Origin: Clostridia bacterium
Lineage (GTDB): Bacteria; Bacillota; Clostridia; Oscillospirales; CAG-382
Direction of reading: 5' to 3'
Length of the DNA stretch: 32,650 nucleotides
Assembly: GCA_017560145.1 (NCBI GenBank)
Contig: JAFYON010000063.1
Coordinates: 1-32,650, forward strand
Under the pieces are notes generated by a model. The model was not told the DNA's origin and searched no databases. It saw nothing but the letters and a program-made list of their open reading frames with translations. Below, piece by piece: positions 24,542-32,095 of this stretch (its first letter is position 1; each line of letters begins with the position of its first letter). The translations under genes and the position numbers were made by a program.

Positions 24542-25417
24542 TTAATTAGAGCCACTAGACTCTTCATCGGTTGATTCTACGTCAGACGAAGATTCATCGG
24601 GTGTTATTATAATTGCGGGAACATCCTTAGATGTGCTCCAACGAATTCCCTTTTCTGCACAATAAAGCTTTGCGTTAGATTCATCCTCGGCGATCACAAC
24701 GGCATTTTCGCAACCGTTCAAAACGTAGTCACCGATAATAATTTCGGGATTGTTGATATAAATAAATTCAAGACCTGTACAACCGTCAAAAGCTCGCTCC
24801 TGCAATTCCGAAACGTTAGACGGAACGGTGAATTCCTTAAAAGAGCTGCAATAGGAGAAGGCTCTAATACCGATTCTGGTTATTTTAGAGGGGATAATCA
24901 CCGTTTCAAGCGCTTCGCAATGGTTAAAGCAGTAAGAGGGTATTTCGGTTACTCCGCTTCCGAACGAGATCGTCTTTAACGAATTACACCAAGCGAATGC
25001 ACGCGAGCCTATCGAGGTTACCGAATCGGGTATACGGATAGATTCGAGCTTATCGGCGTAATAAAACGCACTTTCTTCGATCGTTTCAACAGAGCTGGGG
25101 ATCTTGACAGAAATCACGTCTATTTCAGTATCGTGAAAACAAAGCGAGCCGATTACTTTTACAGGCTTACCGTCAATCGACGAAGGTATGGATACCTCAC
25201 CCTTGCCATCCTCGGCAATATACTTTGTGATTTTTATATAATCCTTGTAAACGTCATAAGAAAAGTCATCGTTTTCGGCAGATGTTAAGTAGTCGTCCGG
25301 CATTTTCGATTCCTCAACACCGGTAACCGCTGTTTTTGCTTTTTTCAACAGTGTGTCGCAAGAGCATAGGGAAAGACAAATCACCGAAGCAAGCAACAAA
25401 AGCAAGAATCTTTTCAT
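24542..25417 (-). CDS. BspA-type leucine-rich-repeat lipoprotein
   Basis: A 291-residue lipoprotein. The signal peptide ends in lipobox L-C-S-C with Cys20 as the anchor. From about residue 85, six or more LRR_5 units of roughly 23 residues follow (I-P-S-S-V-E-T-I-E-E-S-A-F; I-P-D-S-V-T-S-I-G-S-R-A-F; I-P-S-K-I-T-R-I-G-I-R-A-F). The tail is rich in Ser, Asp and Glu. Such proteins sit on the outer face of the membrane and are common in gut and oral clostridia; some bind host or microbial surfaces, but a specific role cannot be claimed. The frame opens at 25477, but ATG 25417 is chosen because AAAGGA lies about 10 bases upstream and the promoter covers 25449-25477. As first gene of the alaS operon, its transcript continues into alaS with no terminator between. 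Confidence 0.88.
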   Translation of the reverse strand: MKRFLLLLLASVICLSLCSCDTLLKKAKTAVTGVEESKMPDDYLTSAENDDFSYDVYKDYIKITKYIAEDGKGEVSIPSSIDGKPVKVIGSLCFHDTEIDVISVKIPSSVETIEESAFYYADKLESIRIPDSVTSIGSRAFAWCNSLKTISFGSGVTEIPSYCFNHCEALETVIIPSKITRIGIRAFSYCSSFKEFTVPSNVSELQERAFDGCTGLEFIYINNPEIIIGDYVLNGCENAVVIAEDESNAKLYCAEKGIRWSTSKDVPAIIITPDESSSDVESTDEESSGSN

Positions 25418-25448
25418 TAAATATATTCCTTTCGGGTATTTCCTATTG

Positions 25449-25477
25449 ATTATAACATCAAGAATGTATTTTGTCAA
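25449..25477 (-). promoter_or_regulatory. consensus promoter of the LRR-alaS-hinT-comEC-holA-mtaB operon
   Basis: On the minus strand, TTGACA (25477-25472), exactly 17 bases, TATAAT (25454-25449). All 12 consensus bases match. It is the only strong promoter visible for the seven-gene minus-strand unit. Confidence 0.88.
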
Positions 25478-25507
25478 TTTACATTAATATAAAAACACAG
25501 ATTTTTA

Positions 25508-25536
25508 TTGACAATATTGCAAATAAAGTTTAAAAT
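25508..25536 (+). promoter_or_regulatory. promoter of the AGE-SGNH operon
   Basis: TTGACA at 25508-25513, a 17-base spacer, TAAAAT at 25531-25536. It is back to back with the alaS-operon promoter, 31 bases apart. Confidence 0.75.
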
Positions 25537-25571
25537 ATACTCGACAAATTTTACAAGAAAGGTTTAACACA

Positions 25572-26792
25572 ATGGATAAGACAACTTTCGCATCCTATCG
25601 CAAATTTTATAATGATCAGCTTTTGAAGGACTGCATCCCTTTTTGGATGAACAGCGACCTTCTTGACAAAGACAACGGCGGTTATATCACCAGCGTTGAC
25701 AGAGAAGGCAAAGCCTACAACACCGATAAATCCGGTTGGTTCCAAGGCAGATGTCTTTGGACCTTCTCCCGTCTTTGCAACGTTTACGGCATCAAGCCCG
25801 AATGGGAAGAAGCCGCAAAGCTCGGAAAAGACTTTATTGACAAGCACATTGCAGACACCGACGGCAGAATGTATTTCACTCTCACCAAGGAAGGTCTTCC
25901 TTTGAGAAAGCGCCGTTACTTCTTTACTGAAAGCTTTTACGTTCTTTCGATGGCCGAATACTCCGTAATGAGCGGCGACAAAGAGGCTCTTCGCAAGGCA
26001 GAGGAATGCTTCGAAATGATGCTCGCTATCTTCCGCGATGGCAACGCTGACCCCTATAAGATCACTCCCAAGGGAATCGCTTCCACTCGCGAAGATCGTG
26101 CTGTATCTTACCCCATGGTACTTATTAGCAGCGCTCAGACCTTGCGTCGTGCCGATCCCGAAAAGGCAGAATACTACACCAAGGTTGCTCAGGAAATGGC
26201 TGATATTATTATCAACATCCACTACAAGCCCGAGCTCGGCTGTGTTCTTGAAACCGTTGGTCCTAACGGTGAATTTATTGACAATCCCGCAGGCAGAACT
26301 ATCAACCCCGGTCACTCTATGGAAAACAGCTGGTTCCTTATGAACCAAGCTATCTACACCGGCGACAAAGAGCTTCTTGCAAACGCTCTCAAGATTTTGG
26401 ACGTTTCGCTCGAATGGGGCTGGGACAAGGAATACGGCGGATTTATTTACTTTACCGACGTAAGCGGTCGTCCCTGCGAGCAGCTTGAACACGACATGAA
26501 GCTTTGGTGGGTACATAACGAAGCATGTATCGCTACCCTTCTCGCTTATAGCATCACAAGCGATGAAAAATATTGGAAATGGTTTGAAAAGGCTCATTTC
26601 TATGCATTCGGTCATTTTGCAGATAAGGAATACGGCGAATGGTACGGTTATCTCCACAAGGACGGCACCGTTTCTCACACCCAAAAGGGTTCTATGTGGA
26701 AGGGTCCCTTCCATCATCCCAGATTCCTTATGTGCTGCGAACACATCTTCGCTTGTCTTGAAGAAGGCGTTCCCGTTAAATCGCTCCTTTAA
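25572..26792 (+). CDS. N-acylglucosamine 2-epimerase (AGE/RnBP) family protein
   Basis: A 406-residue (alpha/alpha)6-barrel enzyme. Key residues line up with characterised AGE proteins: R60 (W-F-Q-G-R), H248 and E251 (N-P-G-H-S-M-E-N-S-W), E317 (W-W-V-H-N-E) and H382 (G-P-F-H-H-P-R). The two histidines act as acid/base in proton exchange at C2. AGE interconverts GlcNAc and ManNAc, the entry to sialic acid use; cellobiose and mannose 2-epimerases share the fold, so the sugar is uncertain. ATG 25572 has AAGAAAGG about 8 bases upstream. No nan genes are nearby; the next gene, 22 bases on, is a surface SGNH hydrolase. No signal peptide is present, so it is cytoplasmic. Confidence 0.9.
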   Translation: MDKTTFASYRKFYNDQLLKDCIPFWMNSDLLDKDNGGYITSVDREGKAYNTDKSGWFQGRCLWTFSRLCNVYGIKPEWEEAAKLGKDFIDKHIADTDGRMYFTLTKEGLPLRKRRYFFTESFYVLSMAEYSVMSGDKEALRKAEECFEMMLAIFRDGNADPYKITPKGIASTREDRAVSYPMVLISSAQTLRRADPEKAEYYTKVAQEMADIIINIHYKPELGCVLETVGPNGEFIDNPAGRTINPGHSMENSWFLMNQAIYTGDKELLANALKILDVSLEWGWDKEYGGFIYFTDVSGRPCEQLEHDMKLWWVHNEACIATLLAYSITSDEKYWKWFEKAHFYAFGHFADKEYGEWYGYLHKDGTVSHTQKGSMWKGPFHHPRFLMCCEHIFACLEEGVPVKSLL

Positions 26793-26814
26793 TCACACGG
26801 TTTAAGGTGCTTCT

Positions 26815-29112
26815 ATGAAAAAAATATCGTTTATTCTCTGCATCGCTTTGTTGCTTTCGGTATTTGCCCCAGTGGCACTTGCCGAAGGCTACGGCAGCAG
26901 CTCTAAAAAGCTTTTAGTAACTCACGTCAACGTTAATTATGCCGAATACGAGGGTGCGGGCGTTATATACACCGCATCAAGCGACGGAACTATTGCACAG
27001 TACGGTTCTTTCAATTGGTGGAACGTTATCACCTTTAAATGGAGTAGCTCCGAAAAGTGCTTTATAGTTGAAAACGTCAACACCTCGATGAATGTCGCAA
27101 AAGATACTACAAAGATACCCGAAAACGGATTTGTATTTTGCTGCAACACCGGCAACGACTATCCTTCGCTTGGCGATAACAGCAAGCCTAATTATACTAC
27201 CAAGGAAATGAACGACACTTGTGCATATACTTCCTTGGTTAAAGCAGGCGACAAGGCCTATCTTTACGGCGTTGATATTCTTAACGGTACCGTCGACACT
27301 AATGAAGAACTTTGGTATACAGATTCCTTTGAAAGCAATGCGTTTATCAAAATCGGTTCTGAAGAAAACGGTCTTAAGGCATACAACCCCGAAACCGCAA
27401 GCGAAAAAAAGCCTACTGTTAAGCTCGGCGTTAACGCTATCAACGGCGGCATCGGCGAGGGTCAGGCAATGATCCTTACCCCTTCCTATGCCAAAACCAT
27501 TTCCGAAAAGAACAACAACTATAGTTGGTGCACGGTTGCGGTATTTGATTGGAGCGCAAAGGACGACGCATACATTTTGATTTCTCGCGACACTTCGGTT
27601 GGCAACGGTATGCAAAAGAATGCTATTATCCCTCCGAACGGATTTGCGGTTTCTGTTAACAAAGGCAACAATTATCCTGCTCTTGGCGATAGCTCAAGAC
27701 CTAATTATGTTAATCAGACCGCTTCCAATTTTTACGATAAAATAGCAACAATCGAAATCGGTTCAAAGGTTTATCTTGAGGGCATCGACCTTTCGAAGAA
27801 CACAATCAAGTACGAAGGTGACGCCAAGTACTATTATGATTCTTCCAAGTTCAAAACAAAGGCGTTTTTAGTTTTCAGCGACGAAAAGCCCGACAATTGC
27901 TATGCCCCCAACACAAGCAACATCATTCCTACACCCGAAATAACCAATACCGAAGAATTCTTTGGCCAAACCGACGTCCAGATCAATTGGAACAAAGTTG
28001 ACGGAGCTTCCAAGTATTACGTTTCGGTTCTTAATAGCACTATCAACACCAACGGCGCGACCGTCATCTCCAAGGAAACTAGTGATACCTACGTAAAACT
28101 TTCGACGTCTTCGCTTAACGTGGGATCCAAATACACGGTAAACCTCTACGCTACAAGCGCTTCGGGATCTTCCTGTGTAGCAGTGTACGATTTTGTAGTA
28201 TGCAGCGACCGTGCTTTTAACAGTCCGTTTAAAGGAAAAAACGTAGTTGCTTTCGGTGATAGCATCACCGCTTGGAAGGGTTGGGTTTCGATGATGTACG
28301 GTGAGATCGGCACCGAAGTTATCAACTCCGGTGTAGGCGGCGATACAACCGTTCACGCGCTCAATAGAATTCAAAAAGACGTTATCGATAAAAACCCCGA
28401 TTTAGTAATCATTAACTTCGGTATGAACGATCAGGCTGTTAATCCTTCCACTGGCAAAAACCTCACCTCGATCGAAAAGTACGAAGAAAATTACAGAACT
28501 ATTATCGATAAAATCCTTGCAACCGGATCTGATATCATCCTTGTTGCAGTTCATGACGTTTGCAATTCAAAGTATGGCGGCGGAACCCCCGTTTACAATG
28601 AGAAGGATTCTACCGGAACTAATTATGTCGACCGATTCAACGAGGTCGTCAAGAAGCTTGCCGACGAATACAAGCTCGGTTTTCTTGATATCAATTCCCT
28701 TGCGGAAAACCAACTTGAATCTATGATTCAGGATGGCATCCACCTTAATGATAAAGGTCAGGAAAACTACTGCAAGTGGATTTCCGATTACTGCTTTGAA
28801 TATGCAGAAAAAACCAATTTCGGAGATGGTACCTCCGAAGACGTTTCCGAGGACGTTTCTAACGAAGTTTCCAGCGAAGCTTCGGATGACGTTTCAGATG
28901 AAGTTTCGGACGAAGCTTCCGAAAATCCTTCCGACGTTTCAAACGCAACCTCAGATAGCGAACAAACCTCTGATGATTCTTCGGACTCGACCGTTACGAC
29001 CGATAATGGTATGAGTTCAACCGAAATTGCAATAGCAACAATTATAATGTTCATTGGCATTTCTGTTATCGGCGTAATGTTTATCAAGGTTATCAAGAAA
29101 AACAAAAAATAA
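26815..29112 (+). CDS. surface-anchored SGNH/GDSL hydrolase with duplicated N-terminal domain
   Basis: A 765-residue secreted protein. The signal peptide is cut at about A23/E24 (A-L-A). Two copies of an unrecognised ~150-residue domain follow (33-182 and 202-355), sharing I-P-x-N-G-F, Y-P-x-L-G-D and K-P/R-P-N-Y. A fibronectin-III-like segment covers 371-462. The SGNH domain (473-660) has S483 in F-G-D-S-I-T, G508, N538 in G-M-N-D, and the D640-x-x-H643 pair, so all four blocks are present. An Asp/Glu/Ser/Val-rich linker (672-732), a membrane helix (about 735-758) and a K-K-N-K-K tail complete an architecture like that of wall-anchored proteins lacking LPXTG. It is probably an esterase or lipase acting on a glycan or lipid; the substrate is unknown. 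ATG 26815 follows AAGGTG by 7 bases and shares an operon with the epimerase. Confidence 0.9.
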   Translation: MKKISFILCIALLLSVFAPVALAEGYGSSSKKLLVTHVNVNYAEYEGAGVIYTASSDGTIAQYGSFNWWNVITFKWSSSEKCFIVENVNTSMNVAKDTTKIPENGFVFCCNTGNDYPSLGDNSKPNYTTKEMNDTCAYTSLVKAGDKAYLYGVDILNGTVDTNEELWYTDSFESNAFIKIGSEENGLKAYNPETASEKKPTVKLGVNAINGGIGEGQAMILTPSYAKTISEKNNNYSWCTVAVFDWSAKDDAYILISRDTSVGNGMQKNAIIPPNGFAVSVNKGNNYPALGDSSRPNYVNQTASNFYDKIATIEIGSKVYLEGIDLSKNTIKYEGDAKYYYDSSKFKTKAFLVFSDEKPDNCYAPNTSNIIPTPEITNTEEFFGQTDVQINWNKVDGASKYYVSVLNSTINTNGATVISKETSDTYVKLSTSSLNVGSKYTVNLYATSASGSSCVAVYDFVVCSDRAFNSPFKGKNVVAFGDSITAWKGWVSMMYGEIGTEVINSGVGGDTTVHALNRIQKDVIDKNPDLVIINFGMNDQAVNPSTGKNLTSIEKYEENYRTIIDKILATGSDIILVAVHDVCNSKYGGGTPVYNEKDSTGTNYVDRFNEVVKKLADEYKLGFLDINSLAENQLESMIQDGIHLNDKGQENYCKWISDYCFEYAEKTNFGDGTSEDVSEDVSNEVSSEASDDVSDEVSDEASENPSDVSNATSDSEQTSDDSSDSTVTTDNGMSSTEIAIATIIMFIGISVIGVMFIKVIKKNKK

Positions 29113-29119
29113 ATATCTC

Positions 29120-29158
29120 ATATGATAGGCCGAGCAAATCGGCCTTTCATATTTTTTT
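29120..29158 (+). terminator. terminator of the AGE-SGNH operon
   Basis: A stem of 13 pairs with one mismatch: ATATGA-T-AGGCCGA against TCGGCCT-T-TCATAT, loop GCAAA, then ATTTTTTT. It begins 8 bases after the SGNH gene. Confidence 0.9.
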
Positions 29159-29218
29159 AATCCTTTGCAACCAAATTCATCTTTCAAGGGTATTATTATA
29201 TGAAGGAGGTGAAAGCCG

Positions 29219-29707
29219 ATGTCAAATGAACTGCATAATCAAAATGAAATCGAATCGATAATCAATCGCAATTCATCAACAGTTTATAAGATTGCATTTA
29301 TCCGAACGGGTAATACATATGATGCCGAGGATATTATGCAAGAGGTGTTTTTGCGTTTCGTGAAACGCAAACCAATCTTCGAAAGCACCGAACACGAAAA
29401 GGCTTGGTTTATAAAAACAACGATAAACCGCACCAAAAGTCTGTTCGGCACGCCATGGAAGAAAAACATTGTACTTACCGAGGACGTTAAAATTTCCGAG
29501 CAGAATGATGCTATTGCGCTTTTGGAGCTCATTTTAACTCTTCCGAATGACATTTCAACCGCAATACATCTTCATTATTACGAAAATATGCCCATTAAAG
29601 ACATTGCGCAGATTATGAACAAGAGTGAATCGGCTATCAAATCACTTCTTTTCAGAGGACGCAAAATGTTAAAGCTTGAATTAACAGATACCTTGAAAGG
29701 AGAATAA
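29219..29707 (+). CDS. ECF-type RNA polymerase sigma factor
   Basis: A 162-residue sigma-70 family protein. Region 2 includes T-Y-D-A-E-D-I-M-Q-E-V-F-L-R-F and A-W-F-I-K-T-T-I-N. Region 4 has L-P-x-D-I-S-T-A-I-H-L-H-Y-Y, then I-K-D-I-A-Q-I-M-N-K-S-E-S-A-I-K-S-L-L-F-R-G-R, its HTH. Only regions 2 and 4 are present, as in ECF factors. ATG 29219 has a strong AAGGAGGTG about 8 bases upstream. The next gene starts 2 bases after its stop and encodes a membrane-anchored extracytoplasmic protein, the usual sigma/anti-sigma layout, though the partner's type is unusual. The promoter is unclear, perhaps because it is ECF-dependent. Confidence 0.93.
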   Translation: MSNELHNQNEIESIINRNSSTVYKIAFIRTGNTYDAEDIMQEVFLRFVKRKPIFESTEHEKAWFIKTTINRTKSLFGTPWKKNIVLTEDVKISEQNDAIALLELILTLPNDISTAIHLHYYENMPIKDIAQIMNKSESAIKSLLFRGRKMLKLELTDTLKGE

Positions 29708-29709
29708 TC

Positions 29710-31869
29710 ATGCAGGAAAAGGATTATAGAAACGCATTTGAAAATTTAAAGCCGTCGGACGAATCGTTAAAGTCAACGATAGCGCTATGTAAAGATACCA
29801 AGAGCAGCCGTAGTCCGATTTTAAAGGGTTCGATGATTTTATTATGTGTTTGCATATTGATTTCATCTATATTCGTTGCTTTTTATGAAAGAGAAAACCC
29901 CGTGTTGGAAAACGTTTCAACAGAAGGTTCTTTTGTCGAAAACGGAAATTCCATTGAAGGAAATCTTTCTATAGACGATTCCGAGAAAAACGAAGATTTC
30001 AAGAACGGCGTTAAGCAGCTTTACAATACCGACGAAATTGTCGATAAAATTAACCAAATCGATGAAAGAAACAAGAAAATCAAAGAAACATTTTCTTACG
30101 AAAACGGAACTCAACACGTCGAGGGCGTCGAATCGCTATACGGTTCTTGTGGCGCAGATAGTTCAATTTCGGGAAACGACTTTTCCGGTGGTGCAAGTAT
30201 GGCCACCCCTTCGTATACCTTTGCAGAATCGGCAAAAATTCAAACAAGCGACTACATAAAATACTTTGGCGAATACATATATCGCATCGGTTTTGGCTTA
30301 AACGGCGACGATCATATTTTAAGAATTTTCAAAGCCGACGGACAGGAATTATCTGTGATAAGCAAAACCTACATAGACATTTTGGGAATTGAAGGGATTT
30401 TGATACACGGAAACGTTCTAATTGTGTACGGAGATGCCAACGGTAAAGAAGAAACCACTTGCGCTCTCTACGATGTCTCCGACCCGTATGAGCCTAAATT
30501 TATCAACAAATTTATTCAAGAAGGTACAATTTTATCCTGCACCGTTTTAGACGGCAAGCTTTATCTGATAACCTCTTATCACATCAACATTCCAATCGAC
30601 ATTGAAGACACCACCGGCGACCAAGCAAGTGCTACGCCGGAAGAACCTGTTTTTGATGCAGACGTTCTGGTGCCCGAATTCAATAATGAGCCTATTTGGG
30701 ACATCTTCCCTATTTATTTGACCGAAGCAAGCCAAAGCATTTATCATACGGTAATTTCTTTGATTGATATCGAAAAAAAAGAACTTGTTTCCGGAATCTC
30801 GGTTCTCGGTAATATCGACAACGTATTCCAGACCAAAGATTCATTATATCTTTTTGAAGCCATTTCACCGTATCAATTCGAATCGTTATCACCCGAATTG
30901 ATAGATGAAGCAAACCTGCCTACAAACGAATCTAAAATATACAAAATCGAAAACATCGACGGAACTCTTGAAATTACTGCAGAAAGCTCTATAATCGGTT
31001 CAACTTATTATGACCGAAATATTAAAAACACCGTAACCGAAACCGAAGATTGCTTGCTTATATTTGCGCGCGCACTTTATGCAAATATTCACGAGATCGA
31101 ATACAACGGCGAAACATTCAAACATTTTCAAACAGACAAGTCAAATTATATTGTATACCTCGTTGATAAAGAAAGTTTAGAGATAAAGCAACAAGGCGTA
31201 ATTGATTTCGGCGGATATATCCACGAATTCATCTACCACGACAACCGCATATTTTTATCGTCCACCGTTAGTGGCAAAAGTCAGATTTATTATTTTGAAT
31301 TTTCGGAAGTTGGCATCCCAAACATCCATTTATCCTATGAAACTGATTGGTTGCAAGACTTAAATATGTTAAGAACAACCGGCTCCTCGGAATTGTATTA
31401 CGGTTTTTCGTATTTCGGAGATGGTTATAATTTAGTTAATCCCCCCGACGAGGATGGGCTTATGATCCATTTGCTGGACTTTAAAGATCCATATGCAATT
31501 CGATTGATAGATGTTGAAAAAATCAATTACGAAGGATATACGAGCAGCTCTGCATACTCTAACAGTTCTGAAAATTTACAAACAATTATTAACCCCAAAA
31601 CGCACGACCTATCGATAATGATTTACGATCATATCGGACCTGAGTTCTTGGTAAACCCCGCTTATTATTGCACTATCGGAATAGAAAACGATACGATTAC
31701 GTTGAAAAGCGATATTATGATCGGAACGGATGACATAGCAAACAATTATGTAAGAATCTTCTTAAGAGACGATTATTGTTATTTGTTCAACCAAGACTAT
31801 GCGTTCGTTATCGATGTAAACACCCAAAAGATTATTTCACAATGCACCGCATCCGACAGATTTGAATAG
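29710..31869 (+). CDS. membrane-anchored beta-propeller protein, candidate anti-sigma factor
   Basis: A 719-residue single-pass protein. A short cytoplasmic N-terminus (1-38) contains Y-R-N-A-F-E-N-L-K-P-S-D-E, a membrane helix spans 39-59, and a low-complexity linker runs to about 165. The rest is an extracellular domain starting T-S-D-Y-I-K-Y-F-G-E-Y-I-Y-R-I, typical of the secreted beta-propeller family distantly related to WD40 proteins; I judge the family from such blade-like repeats. ATG 29710 starts 2 bases after the sigma-factor stop, with GGAG inside the sigma gene end, so the genes are coupled. By position, the N-terminal part would bind the sigma factor and the propeller would sense an extracellular signal; that is inference. 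No downstream terminator is evident. Confidence 0.82.
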   Translation: MQEKDYRNAFENLKPSDESLKSTIALCKDTKSSRSPILKGSMILLCVCILISSIFVAFYERENPVLENVSTEGSFVENGNSIEGNLSIDDSEKNEDFKNGVKQLYNTDEIVDKINQIDERNKKIKETFSYENGTQHVEGVESLYGSCGADSSISGNDFSGGASMATPSYTFAESAKIQTSDYIKYFGEYIYRIGFGLNGDDHILRIFKADGQELSVISKTYIDILGIEGILIHGNVLIVYGDANGKEETTCALYDVSDPYEPKFINKFIQEGTILSCTVLDGKLYLITSYHINIPIDIEDTTGDQASATPEEPVFDADVLVPEFNNEPIWDIFPIYLTEASQSIYHTVISLIDIEKKELVSGISVLGNIDNVFQTKDSLYLFEAISPYQFESLSPELIDEANLPTNESKIYKIENIDGTLEITAESSIIGSTYYDRNIKNTVTETEDCLLIFARALYANIHEIEYNGETFKHFQTDKSNYIVYLVDKESLEIKQQGVIDFGGYIHEFIYHDNRIFLSSTVSGKSQIYYFEFSEVGIPNIHLSYETDWLQDLNMLRTTGSSELYYGFSYFGDGYNLVNPPDEDGLMIHLLDFKDPYAIRLIDVEKINYEGYTSSSAYSNSSENLQTIINPKTHDLSIMIYDHIGPEFLVNPAYYCTIGIENDTITLKSDIMIGTDDIANNYVRIFLRDDYCYLFNQDYAFVIDVNTQKIISQCTASDRFE

Positions 31870-31941
31870 CATTTTGTGATAAATTAATAAAACAAAGATC
31901 GCAAAAACGCCCAATTTAAGCAACTTTTTAAGCAAAAACCC

Positions 31942-31970
31942 TTGATTTTTCATAAAAAACGTGTTATAAT
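31942..31970 (+). promoter_or_regulatory. promoter of rpsB
   Basis: TTGATT at 31942-31947, a 17-base spacer, TATAAT at 31965-31970, giving a start near 31977. Two exact TTTAAGCAA copies 12 bases apart (31915-31923, 31927-31935) lie just upstream. Confidence 0.75.
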
Positions 31971-31976
31971 TCATAG

Positions 31977-32095
31977 GATTTTGCGAAAGGCAAAAATACA
32001 CACACCGTATATGCTTAGCCCGGGTGCACAAAACGTGTTATTAGGCAAGTAAATTCAAAATGCGGTGGCGGGTAAGAAACCCGAAGGAGAAAGAC
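31977..32095 (+). promoter_or_regulatory. rpsB 5' leader with hairpins (candidate autoregulatory leader)
   Basis: About 119 nt of untranslated RNA. A hairpin TTTTGC/GCAAAA with loop GAAAG occupies 31979-31995. A second, CGGGT/ACCCG with loop AAGAA, occupies 32069-32083 and ends at the base before the AAGGAG site (32084-32089). The ACCCG arm could instead pair with CGGGT near 32023-32027. This would allow S2 or another factor to switch translation, but no known leader family was matched by eye. Confidence 0.45.

Noticed and set aside
25551..26744. A 397-codon open frame on the minus strand opposite the AGE epimerase
   Set aside because: The epimerase residues are complete on the plus strand, and the antisense frame has no motifs.
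28828..29010. Repetitive Ser/Asp/Glu/Val codons considered as a CRISPR-like or DNA-level repeat array
   Set aside because: The units are irregular, in frame, and encode a low-complexity linker before a membrane anchor; there are no constant repeats with unique spacers.
29165..29196. TTGCAA and TATTAT upstream of the ECF sigma gene considered as a sigma-A promoter
   Set aside because: The spacer would be 20 bases, too long for a confident call.
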